Of a stretch of 64,000 bases of DNA, positions 36,877 through 45,209 are shown piece by piece. This DNA is from Gemmatimonadota bacterium (lineage in GTDB: Bacteria; Gemmatimonadota; Gemmatimonadetes; Longimicrobiales; Gaopeijiaceae): contig DUBS01000035.1 of assembly GCA_012960225.1 (NCBI GenBank), positions 153,145 through 217,144 of the forward strand, read 5' to 3'. Made by a program: the position numbers and the translations under genes. The notes beneath the pieces were generated by a model. The model had not been told where the DNA came from. It saw nothing but the letters and a program-made list of their open reading frames with translations, and ran no database searches. Within the stretch, counting starts at the first letter, position 1, and each line of letters opens with the position of its first letter.

Positions 36877-38109
36877 TTGAACCACCCCATCACTTTTAAT
36901 TCTAGCCAACCTTCTACTGGATCGCTTGTGACCAAAGTTCAAACTCGATCTCAAGTAGGGCACCGCGTCGTTATTGTGGGTGGTGGAGTTTTTGGCTGCA
37001 CTGCAGCCCTAACACTCCAGTCACGTGGTTGGTCTGTGAGCATAGTCAATCCTGGCACCCCTCCACACGAAGACGCGTCTTCGACTGATGTCAGCAAGGT
37101 TGTCCGCATGGATTATGGTTCGGACATCTTCTATCACGAACTTGGAGAGATCGCAATCGAAGGATGGAAATCTTGGAACCGCGACTGGCAACAGCCCCTG
37201 TACCACGAAGACGGGTTCCTCATACTCTCGCGTGGCCAAATGAAATTGGGCGGATACGAGCACGAGAACCGTAAAGTATTAGAACAACGTGGCTACAACA
37301 CCGAACGCCTGACTGCCAATCGTTATCCAGCCTGGGATTTTTCGGAATATCCTGATGGCTACTATAACCCCCACGGCGGATGGGTGGAGAGCGGCAGAGT
37401 CATGGAGCGTTTGGTTCAGCTCTGTAAAGCCAGCGGTGTTCAATTTTATTCGGGCCAAATGGATCAATTACGATCGAAGGGAAGTCGTATTTCAGGTGTC
37501 CTAACTAACAATGGAGATATAATCACAGGCGACATTGTCGTGGTCGCAGCTGGAGCATGGACTCCCACATTACTACCCTGGCTTTCAGGTGTTCTCTGGT
37601 CTACCGGTCAGCCAGTGCTCCATTTCTTGCCCGAGAATCCCGACCTCTTTCGTGCTGAACACTTCCCTCCGTGGTCGGCTGATATCTCGAATAGCGGGTG
37701 GTATGGATTCCCTGCCCTAGCGGATGGACGTGTCAAGGTGGCACACCACGGGCAAGGAATACGTATACACCCGGAAGCACGGGAGACAGTGGATGCAAAT
37801 CATGAAGTCCGTACCCGTAAATTCTTGAACAGTGCGATTCCAGCGCTCTCGGATGCCCCCATCGCATACCGGAGAACCTGTATGTATTGCGACACTTTCG
37901 ATGGCAACTTTTTGATCGGGCACGACCCAGATCGGGAGGGTCTTGTCGTAGCAGCTGGAGGTAGTGGGCACGCCTTCAAGTTCGCGCCAGTACTTGGAGA
38001 GATCGTGGCTGACACTGTGGAGCAGCAGCATAATCAATGGGGCTCCCGGTTCGCCTGGCGAGAAGCAAGGGCTTTTGGAAATGAAGAGGCTCGCTATACA
38101 GGCCAATAA
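36877..38109 (+). CDS. FAD-dependent amino acid/amine oxidase (DAO family, sarcosine-oxidase-like)
   Basis: 410 residues in the longest form (TTG 36877); GTG 36928 is a plausible shorter start. Dinucleotide motif VVIVGGGVFGCTAALTLQSRGW near 31-52, DVSKVVRMDYG, later VVVAAGAWTP, and a C-terminal GGSGHAFKFAP, all typical of the monomeric sarcosine oxidase/DAO group with GSGHGFK-type flavin contact. CMYCDTFDGNFLIG contains the Cys region to which FAD is often covalently bound in MSOX (Cys-x-Tyr pattern), so covalent flavin is possible. It oxidises a secondary or primary amine to an imine with peroxide release. Confidence 0.87.
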   Translation: MNHPITFNSSQPSTGSLVTKVQTRSQVGHRVVIVGGGVFGCTAALTLQSRGWSVSIVNPGTPPHEDASSTDVSKVVRMDYGSDIFYHELGEIAIEGWKSWNRDWQQPLYHEDGFLILSRGQMKLGGYEHENRKVLEQRGYNTERLTANRYPAWDFSEYPDGYYNPHGGWVESGRVMERLVQLCKASGVQFYSGQMDQLRSKGSRISGVLTNNGDIITGDIVVVAAGAWTPTLLPWLSGVLWSTGQPVLHFLPENPDLFRAEHFPPWSADISNSGWYGFPALADGRVKVAHHGQGIRIHPEARETVDANHEVRTRKFLNSAIPALSDAPIAYRRTCMYCDTFDGNFLIGHDPDREGLVVAAGGSGHAFKFAPVLGEIVADTVEQQHNQWGSRFAWREARAFGNEEARYTGQ

Positions 38110-38165
38110 CGACTCCCGCTAATCGAGAACTCGCTGACCATACTCTCTTGAACTCATCCTACAGC

Positions 38166-38564
38166 ATGCAAACAATTTCTACTCCCAACGCCCCGGCTCC
38201 TGCGGGACACTACTCTCAGGCGATAGTTCATCAAGGCATCGTATATGTTGCCGGTCAATTGCCTTTCGACCCAAGGGATCCTGAGGCACTGCCCGAGAAT
38301 CCTGGGGACCAAACACGCAACGTACTCGAGAACGTTCGTGCAATACTCGAAGCCGCCAACAGTAGTCTGAGTAAGACTCTTCAGATGACGATCTATGTCA
38401 CTGATATAGATCACTGGCCAGCTGTAAATGCAGCATATGCTGAGGTCATGGGCGAACACCGGCCAGCGCGTGCTGTAGTGCCTGTAGGTAACCTAAGGCC
38501 CGGTTGCATTCTGGAGATTCAAGCGATCGCTGCACAGGAAGTTCCCGAGGATACCGGGATCTAG
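38166..38564 (+). CDS. ridA: RidA family reactive imine deaminase
   Basis: 132 residues from ATG 38166 (MQTISTPNAPAPAGHYSQAI), which matches the family start; an in-frame TTG 38148 adds six residues. The active-site Arg in EHRPARAVVPV and Glu in LEIQAIA are present, as is YVAGQLPFDP. RidA hydrolyses enamines and imines to ketoacids plus ammonia. It lies 57 bases after the amine oxidase, whose product would be its substrate. Confidence 0.93.
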   Translation: MQTISTPNAPAPAGHYSQAIVHQGIVYVAGQLPFDPRDPEALPENPGDQTRNVLENVRAILEAANSSLSKTLQMTIYVTDIDHWPAVNAAYAEVMGEHRPARAVVPVGNLRPGCILEIQAIAAQEVPEDTGI

Positions 38565-38697
38565 AATCCATATGCAAGCATTGATCAACCCTGCTGGTTC
38601 ATCACTACAGATCCAGACTCAGCGAAGCTGAGATGGAAAGCTCAAATAGAGAGTGTGTGATCTATAGACCTACTCATCCTATTGGGCTCACGATCAA

Positions 38698-41295
38698 TCA
38701 ATGTTTCAGGATAGCCGAAGATTGTAACATGAACCTACCTGGACCTGCTGGAGTTGGACGGAGCGCAGGACCAGCAGTCGAGCCTTCCTCTCGAATTTCC
38801 ATGATGCAATCAAATAGTTCAGGGCGTGCCCCAACCGTTGCACCTCGACTGACTAGTATAATCCTAGGAACCTCACTTATGAGCTCTTTCATGAGCACCA
38901 GGCTACGGATACCGGCCTCGGGGTCTAGTCGATCGAATGGCTCCTCTAGCAAGAGCGAACCCAGGCCCTGCCCGCCCGCAGCTACAAGAGATGCAGCAGC
39001 TAGCCGTATCGCTAGCTTGGCAGCAGAAAGATCCTCCTCTGATATCGAACGAAGGGTCTCATAATCCCCTTCGAGACGGACCCCTCCCCCTCGTAAAGTG
39101 ATCGCCAGAATTCGGCCACCTGTGAGCCTGCAGACGAAACGGGAAGCTCTATCCAGAAGTACATCCCTAGCTCGAGCCTCACGAGCAGCCCGCACGCGTA
39201 AGAGGGCCAACATGACCTGACCCCGATGGTCATCTCCTGCGACTTCCTTCTCTCTTAGAGAGCCTCCTGCTCGCAGGCCGCTAACCCTAACTCGTAGGAG
39301 TTCGACACGTTCAGCTTGAGCCTCCAGCGCCACATGTAGCTTCAATGTTTTTTCTTCACGCTCTTGGAGGTTCAGCGGTTTGAGCTCCAATTGTTCTCGC
39401 CTACTCCGCCACCAACTCCCGTCTTGGATGACTGCTTCCCACTCATTATTTAGCTCGCGCAAGACCTCATTATAATGACCCTCCAATACACGACCGCAGA
39501 GTGGACAAGGCGCGTCAGGCCCAGTCGCTTCCATTTGGCGTAAGCGTGATCGAAGCTGCCGAGCTCGATCACGGTAGGCATTGAGGGTTGTCTCAGCATC
39601 CTGCCTCTCGCTGAGCCAATCCATCAACGAAGCCTCCAGGGCCACATCAGCCTCAACCACCTCTGCTCTAAGTGACCGGAGATCTTGTTCCGCTGATTGG
39701 GCTTCTGTAGCAATAGCCTCAAGATCTGTGGAAGTCGATCCTGGAACATTACTCTCTAGTGCGGGCGTACCAAATCTCAAGCCTGTTCCAGATTTGTCAC
39801 CTGGTTCTAGCCGCTCTAAAGCAGCATCGACCACGGCTAGCCCGCGGGTAAACGCTATCGCTAGCGAAGCAATTGACAACATCTCCTCTAAAGTCCCTGC
39901 ATCGGTACAAGCCCAAAAATGCCGCAGAGGCTTATTGTTAGAGCCTCCTCCGATCTGGACCAAGAGTTCCTTGACTGATTTACGTGACCGCCCGTCACCA
40001 CCGATCACCGCTGTCAAACCAGCTGGTATGGAAGCGCTCACTCGGCCAACTCCAGGGATATCTCCATCAAGTGCATCCAGGCATCCAACCGCATGAACCT
40101 CTGAAGCATCAGCGGTATCAAAATCCAGTAACTCCTCAATGACTGCCTGGGTGGCATCGTCTAGAAGACCGTCCCGTTCAAGTTCTTTTTCCAGTGCAAC
40201 ACGAAGGAGTGAAGGTGCATCTTCCAATAACCAATCTGCTAGGAAAGGACGCGGCTCTTTTCCAGCCTCGATGGCAAGGTGTAGTGCGGAGGTCCGCAGA
40301 CTCGATAGCTCTCCGCCCTGTAAGGCGAGGAGATCCTGAGGGAAAGCACCCTCAAGCCTCAGGCGAGCAATCTTACCCTCGATACCTCCGGGGATCTCCT
40401 GAACAACCTCACGGACTCGGCGACGCAGTTGATCGTGATCCCCACCAACAACCTTAATGGGAGCCAGCGCAGCCACTGGGCGCGAAGGAATAGCATGGAA
40501 TTGATGTTCTCCGCTCTCCAGATTCACCATTAGGAATCCTTTTTCCCCTCCGGCGTCTGCCCAGGGATCAAGTGCCACACGCTCTAGGGATCCTGCCCAG
40601 AAAACATTCGAGCATACTTGTTCTGTCCGGTGTTGACCTCCCAGGGCTATATAGCTCCAATCCTCGGGAACAACTGGTACCGCTGCCTGCTCGGACTGTT
40701 CAAGAGTTCCATGCAGTACCAAAAGGTTCCAGCGCATTCGAGGGTCAGACTCCGGGAAGGCCGAAGGGTGGCGGACGGTAGCACGGTATGGAACCAGGCA
40801 AGCATGAAGCTCACGACGCTCCATGATAATGGAGCGCGTCAAATCGGTAGCTGCCTCGACGTTCGGAAAACTATCCAGTACAGCAAGGGCCCCGGGATCG
40901 CCAAGCTGCCTGGGAGTGTCCCTGGGACCAGCAACCATGAATACTGGTGTCTCGGGAAGTGAGGAGCGAAGCAGTTCGAGACCTCGCGCAAGCACCACCA
41001 CTGCACTTGCAGGAGGATCCGGACGATCAAAGACATCACCCGAAACCACCACGATGTCAGGATTTAGTCGAATTATATCCTGAAGTGCACGCTCAAATGC
41101 CACAGAGACATCTCGTTCGCGTATATCCACACCGCGATCAATACGCCCGTATGCCCGGAAGCCCAGGTGCAGATCCGAGAGATGTGCAAGAATCACTCGG
41201 AGGCCAGGCCTTTTTTCTGGATCCACGAGGGAACTAGATAGGATAGAGTACGAAACTTGACTATTGGTTCGCCTAGCTCGAAGTCCGTCAAGCAA
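38698..41295 (-). CDS. single-chain SbcD-SbcC (Mre11-Rad50-like) fusion with degenerate catalytic motifs
   Basis: 865 residues from TTG 41295; GTG 41196 (residue 34) directly before the first beta strand is a more family-like start. Residues 34-285 are an SbcD/Mre11 phosphoesterase: SDLHLG (Asp41, His43), SGDVFD (Asp87), AGPRD (123-126, normally GNHD), VLHG (His195) and GGQH (219-222, normally GHxH). Residues 415-865 are a compact SbcC/Rad50 ATPase: P-loop GGDGRSRKS (432-440, Arg438 where Gly is expected), two short coiled coils of about 70 residues around a zinc hook CPLC (597-600), SEEDLSAAK (752-760) for the LSGGE signature, LLLEEPFDRLD (Walker B) and VSRG for the H-loop histidine. The frame is intact, so it is not a decaying pseudogene. 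Likely a DNA-end-binding protein; catalysis is doubtful. Confidence 0.82.
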   Translation of the reverse strand: MLDGLRARRTNSQVSYSILSSSLVDPEKRPGLRVILAHLSDLHLGFRAYGRIDRGVDIRERDVSVAFERALQDIIRLNPDIVVVSGDVFDRPDPPASAVVVLARGLELLRSSLPETPVFMVAGPRDTPRQLGDPGALAVLDSFPNVEAATDLTRSIIMERRELHACLVPYRATVRHPSAFPESDPRMRWNLLVLHGTLEQSEQAAVPVVPEDWSYIALGGQHRTEQVCSNVFWAGSLERVALDPWADAGGEKGFLMVNLESGEHQFHAIPSRPVAALAPIKVVGGDHDQLRRRVREVVQEIPGGIEGKIARLRLEGAFPQDLLALQGGELSSLRTSALHLAIEAGKEPRPFLADWLLEDAPSLLRVALEKELERDGLLDDATQAVIEELLDFDTADASEVHAVGCLDALDGDIPGVGRVSASIPAGLTAVIGGDGRSRKSVKELLVQIGGGSNNKPLRHFWACTDAGTLEEMLSIASLAIAFTRGLAVVDAALERLEPGDKSGTGLRFGTPALESNVPGSTSTDLEAIATEAQSAEQDLRSLRAEVVEADVALEASLMDWLSERQDAETTLNAYRDRARQLRSRLRQMEATGPDAPCPLCGRVLEGHYNEVLRELNNEWEAVIQDGSWWRSRREQLELKPLNLQEREEKTLKLHVALEAQAERVELLRVRVSGLRAGGSLREKEVAGDDHRGQVMLALLRVRAAREARARDVLLDRASRFVCRLTGGRILAITLRGGGVRLEGDYETLRSISEEDLSAAKLAIRLAAASLVAAGGQGLGSLLLEEPFDRLDPEAGIRSLVLMKELISEVPRIILVSRGATVGARPELFDCIMEIREEGSTAGPALRPTPAGPGRFMLQSSAILKH

Positions 41296-41512
41296 GAACG
41301 GAAGACGTCTCCAGGTGGAAACCGGGACAGCTCCTTCCTAAAGGGCCCTGCATATTTTAGGTCCATGGCATCCTTAGGGATGATACTTCAGGCACCTCCG
41401 CACGAGGTTATACCAATCACCCCGAGTGAACAGGGCACCACGCATCAGGTTGCCTCGAAAGGAGGCATTGATAGCTTTGGAGCCTCAAATCATACCTGAC
41501 CCCATCGACCGC

Positions 41513-42514
41513 ATGCAAAGGGAACACCTAGCGATCGCGGTGATCTTAACCCTGGCAACAGGCTGCGACAACGTTGCCTGGGAAGGGTTAGAACTCCGCC
41601 TTAAACCTCCTGCCTCTTCTACCGCAATATCTTCGGGACAGCCAGTTATTACCCCAGATTTGGCCGATGAAGAGCAATCCCTCGGAATCCCCAAGAGACC
41701 AATTCTACTTAGTGGGAAACGGACCGGGTCTACAGCTAAGCTAACCGCAGTCGGAGAGGTAAATGGTAATAGTCTCACAGAAATCTCAAACCAGGGCTTA
41801 AGATCTGAAACCACAAGTGATTTCAGCTTAGAGCTTATAACTCAAGGCTCAGAATGGATACTGTTCTCTGAGGGAGTTAGGATCGGAAGGATGATAGCTC
41901 AAGAAGTGTCAATCGATGACAGCTTCTGTACCCTAAGGCCTACCATTTCGGGTATTGTGGAACTCGTATCAGAAGCGAGTGATGTAGAACAGTTAATTGC
42001 CTTGCCAATTGATGTTGCAGGTTCTCGCTCTTTTCAGCCATATACGGCATACCGTCATAACTACAATCAACGTGTAGCCTCGCTCGCCCTGGCATCTGAA
42101 GTGATCCCAAGCGTCGGCGCTGAATGGCCTCCCTCAATCCTGGATTCACGAACGGACATTCATGCTTTCCAACTTCCAGGTGAGCCGAGACAAGCGATTG
42201 CAGCGACCTTCCTACATCAGGATCGAATGATCACATCACCACCCGAACCTGGAGCCTACTCTCTATTTGTGATGGGAGACGCCACCTCTGGGACTTATGA
42301 GATAAGCTATATGTGGTACCGACTTGCTGAGTCTCAAGGAAAAGGGGTGCCGCGTTACCTGGATCATATCGACTGGAATGGTGACGGATCCGAAGAAATC
42401 CTGCTGGAAATGTTTGGTTCTGAGGATCGCTGGTTCGCGGGCCTTGCTAGGCAGGACGGCGGATGGGTTCGCTCATTTGAAGACTCTTGCAACTCCGTGA
42501 CTAAAGAAAAATGA
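41513..42514 (+). CDS. lipoprotein of unknown function, first gene of the BtuFCD-type cassette
   Basis: 333 residues from ATG 41513, chosen for its lipoprotein signal (ILTLATGC, Cys18). The mature part is beta-rich without a family I know. Near the end DWNGDGSEEILLEMFG has the D-x-N-x-D-G loop of calcium-binding FG-GAP/VCBS-type repeats. Its TGA overlaps the ATG of the substrate-binding protein (ATGA, 42511-42514), so it is translationally coupled to an uptake system and may be an accessory surface or periplasmic part of it. Confidence 0.72.
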   Translation: MQREHLAIAVILTLATGCDNVAWEGLELRLKPPASSTAISSGQPVITPDLADEEQSLGIPKRPILLSGKRTGSTAKLTAVGEVNGNSLTEISNQGLRSETTSDFSLELITQGSEWILFSEGVRIGRMIAQEVSIDDSFCTLRPTISGIVELVSEASDVEQLIALPIDVAGSRSFQPYTAYRHNYNQRVASLALASEVIPSVGAEWPPSILDSRTDIHAFQLPGEPRQAIAATFLHQDRMITSPPEPGAYSLFVMGDATSGTYEISYMWYRLAESQGKGVPRYLDHIDWNGDGSEEILLEMFGSEDRWFAGLARQDGGWVRSFEDSCNSVTKEK

Positions 42515-43398
42515 TACGGATCAAAACAGTGCAGGAACATATCCGTGAACTTATTTTCTGCATTATCGTTCTGGCGACAGCGTGCCAGCCAACTTCAGTG
42601 GAAAAAAATAGAGTCACTCCTAGTAATATTATTCTGGTGGATGCAACCGGACTGGAAGTTACTCTTGAGGAACCAGCGCGCAGAATCATTTCACTCGTAC
42701 CATCAGCGACCCAGACGTTGAAAGCGCTCGGGGCCATTCATATGGTTGTTGGGCGCACTGATTTCGACCTAGAGAACTGGGTTCTCCATATCCCGTCTGT
42801 GGGTGGAGGGCTGGAGCCAAACTTCGAAGATATCATCGCTCTCGAACCAGACTTAGTTGTGCGTTTTGCTGGTGACCAAGATCCTCAAACCAAATCTCGG
42901 TTGGCTGAGCTTGAGATCCCTCAAATAGCCGTGCGTCCGGATCGCCTAAGTGACTTATATTCAAGCATAATACTTCTCGGAAAAGCGACAGGTACCGAGC
43001 CTGCAGCTGATTCCATAATCTCGAACATCAAGAATGACCTCGCTGAGCTTCAGAGATGGACTTCCGAGAAACCAAAGATCCATACGGTGTACATTCTCGG
43101 AGGCTCGCCACCTTGGGTTGCAGGTCCTGGTACCTATATCGATGAGATACTAGTGCTAGCTGGTGGCAGAAATGTCTTCTCTGACTTGGGATTCTTGTAT
43201 GGCTCAGTAAGCCCCGAGCAACTTCGCGTCCGAAAGATCGATGTAGTTCTAATTTCGGACAGGTCCCAGTTCGATCCCAGGTTAACTCCTGGGGCTCGTA
43301 TAGAGGAGATCGGAAATACCCTGGAGTTCCCCGGGCCGAACATAGCAGAGGCCGCAAGACATGTAGCCAGAATCTTGCATGATGATCTACTGCGATGA
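42511..43398 (+). CDS. ABC transporter substrate-binding lipoprotein, BtuF/FecB type
   Basis: 295 residues with lipobox LATAC (Cys25). The Fe/B12 periplasmic-binding fold is shown by PARRIISLVPSATQTLKALGA (start of the first lobe), VGGGLEPNFEDIIALEPDLVV, and a second lobe with VYILGGSPPWVAGPGTYIDEILVLAGGRNVF. It delivers a corrinoid, siderophore or heme to the BtuC-like permease. All junctions in the cassette are ATGA overlaps. The substrate cannot be told: no TonB receptor, cobalamin riboswitch or Fur box is visible nearby. Confidence 0.9.
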   Translation: MIRIKTVQEHIRELIFCIIVLATACQPTSVEKNRVTPSNIILVDATGLEVTLEEPARRIISLVPSATQTLKALGAIHMVVGRTDFDLENWVLHIPSVGGGLEPNFEDIIALEPDLVVRFAGDQDPQTKSRLAELEIPQIAVRPDRLSDLYSSIILLGKATGTEPAADSIISNIKNDLAELQRWTSEKPKIHTVYILGGSPPWVAGPGTYIDEILVLAGGRNVFSDLGFLYGSVSPEQLRVRKIDVVLISDRSQFDPRLTPGARIEEIGNTLEFPGPNIAEAARHVARILHDDLLR

Positions 43399-44387
43399 GC
43401 AAAACAAAACTCGGGTCTCTGTTGGTTCTAGCGCTCATTGGGATCGGGCTATTAGGTGTGCTTTTTGGTTCCGTTCCACTTCTAATTTCTGAAGTCTGGG
43501 CTGCTCTCACTGGAAATGGACAAGAAGCGCATCGGGACATTGTGGTCAACCTTCGACTACCCCGTATCCTCTTAGCGGGATTTGTCGGAGGAGGACTGGG
43601 TGTAGCAGGCGCAACTTTTCAGGCTCTGTTACGTAATCCTCTGGCGGAACCATATATACTCGGCGTCTCCGGAGGCGCATCATTCGGTGCAGTACTGGTG
43701 CTCAGCATGGGCCTTGCTGCAACCAGTTCATGGACGCTTCCCCTCGCAGCATTTGCAGGTGCACTCCTAGCGATCTTTCTCGTATTTCGCGTAGCTATCT
43801 CATCTGGTGGAGCGATGGATGTCCGGGTCCTTCTGCTTTCAGGTGTAGTCATAGCTGCTTTTTTCTCGGCTTGTATCGCTTTCATTCTCTCGATTTCTCC
43901 TGCTCGTACAGTACAGAGTGCTATTCTATGGACTATGGGTAGCCTAGCAGGAGCTGACTGGGATAGGGTCGTCATCGCAGGGGCTTATACAATGCCCGCG
44001 ACACTTATGCTCATATCTCTAGCTCGGTCACTGAACTTGATGGCGATTGGAGAGGAAACAGCGTACTACCTGGGTGCTAATGTGGAGGGCGTGAAAAGAA
44101 TTTCTCTGGTCGTCGCAGCATTGATCACAGCAGCGAGTGTCTCCGTGGCCGGAGTAATAGGATTTGTTGGACTGGTTGTGCCTCACACTTTGAGAATCTT
44201 GGTGGGATCGGACCACCGTGGGCTCCTACCGCTTTCCTTCCTCGGAGGTGCCACTTTTCTAATAGGAGCGGATGTTATTGCTCGGTTGGTTCTTTCACCT
44301 ATTGAAATCCCGATCGGTGTGATCACAGCGTTTATTGGGGTCCCGTTTTTCCTCGTCCTCTTGAGGCAGAGTGTAGCAAGCAAATGA
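43395..44387 (+). CDS. FecCD/BtuC family ABC transporter permease
   Basis: 330 residues, about ten membrane helices. Family markers: LRLPRILLAGFVGGGLGVAGATFQALLRNPLAEPYILGVSGGASFGA-type, here seen as RLPRILLAG, NPLAEPYILG and SGGASFGAVL; later AVSVAGVIGFVGLVVPH-like SVAGVIGFVGLVVPHTLR, the coupling-helix region contacting the ATPase. It begins inside the stop of the binding-protein gene (ATGA) and ends the same way on the ATPase gene. Confidence 0.93.
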   Translation: MSKTKLGSLLVLALIGIGLLGVLFGSVPLLISEVWAALTGNGQEAHRDIVVNLRLPRILLAGFVGGGLGVAGATFQALLRNPLAEPYILGVSGGASFGAVLVLSMGLAATSSWTLPLAAFAGALLAIFLVFRVAISSGGAMDVRVLLLSGVVIAAFFSACIAFILSISPARTVQSAILWTMGSLAGADWDRVVIAGAYTMPATLMLISLARSLNLMAIGEETAYYLGANVEGVKRISLVVAALITAASVSVAGVIGFVGLVVPHTLRILVGSDHRGLLPLSFLGGATFLIGADVIARLVLSPIEIPIGVITAFIGVPFFLVLLRQSVASK

Positions 44388-45163
44388 AGTTTGAAACCAC
44401 GGATCTTGTGATCAAGTACCCGGGACAAGGCCGTCCTGCTCTTAATGGCGTAAACATGTCTGCTCCTTCCGGAAGCTTTTACGCAGTCCTAGGACCTAAT
44501 GGCTCTGGGAAATCCACTCTTATGAAGGGGCTTCTAGGAATTGCAAAAGCGGATCGAGGAAGAGCCTTGATCGCCGGGCGCAATATCAGCAAGTGGGATC
44601 GCAAAGCGCTCGCTCGCGTTATCGGTGTAGTATCACAATCAGAGACCATTTCATTCCCGATAACTGTGCGAGAGATGGTCGGCATGGGTCGATATCCCCA
44701 CCTTGGACCTCTTGAGGGAGAAGGCAGCAAGGACCGAGCCGCTGTCCATGAGGCACTGGGGGTTTGCGACGTGACGCATCTCGTTAATCGAGATCTATCA
44801 ACCCTTTCGGGTGGAGAGCTACAGCGCGTCAGGATCGCTCGTGCTCTAGCTCAAGAACCTATGGCTCTTATACTCGACGAGCCGACAAACAGTCTCGATA
44901 TCAAGCATGAAATGGAGATTCTAGAGCTGCTGAAACAATCTGTAGGCTCTGGACTTACTGTGATACTTATAACACATGGGCTGGATTTGGCAGCCCGCTT
45001 TTCGGATAGGATGCTGCTCTTGTCCGAGGGGCAGGTCGCAGTAGAAGGGACACCGGATGAAGTTGTGAATGAGGAAGCACTGGCTGAAGTATACGGTTGG
45101 CCAGTTAAGGTTGAATGGGAACCGACCACCGGCTCTCCAAGGGTGATACCTCTCCTCTCTTGA
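44384..45163 (+). CDS. ABC transporter ATP-binding protein, BtuD/FecE type
   Basis: 259 residues. Walker A GPNGSGKST (37-45), Q-loop VSQSE near 83-87, signature LSGGE (141-145), Walker B ALILDEP (161-167) and H-loop His198 are all present. It energises the upstream permease; two copies with two permeases make the transporter. Last gene of the cassette, converging with rsgA; no clear terminator lies in the 46 bases between. Confidence 0.93.
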   Translation: MKFETTDLVIKYPGQGRPALNGVNMSAPSGSFYAVLGPNGSGKSTLMKGLLGIAKADRGRALIAGRNISKWDRKALARVIGVVSQSETISFPITVREMVGMGRYPHLGPLEGEGSKDRAAVHEALGVCDVTHLVNRDLSTLSGGELQRVRIARALAQEPMALILDEPTNSLDIKHEMEILELLKQSVGSGLTVILITHGLDLAARFSDRMLLLSEGQVAVEGTPDEVVNEEALAEVYGWPVKVEWEPTTGSPRVIPLLS

Positions 45164-45209
45164 TCAAGTATCTCGACAGCGAAAGGAAGAGTGTACGTAT
45201 CCTCGTCAG

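Noticed and set aside
39581..40096. 171-codon plus-strand frame opposite the SbcD-SbcC fusion
   Set aside because: Serine-rich mirror frame with no motif; the minus-strand protein has domain-level support.
41296..41512. Possible cobalamin riboswitch before the BtuFCD-type cassette
   Set aside because: No GCCACTG-like B12 box or other core elements are visible in the 217 bases; a covariance-model search would be needed to exclude a divergent one.
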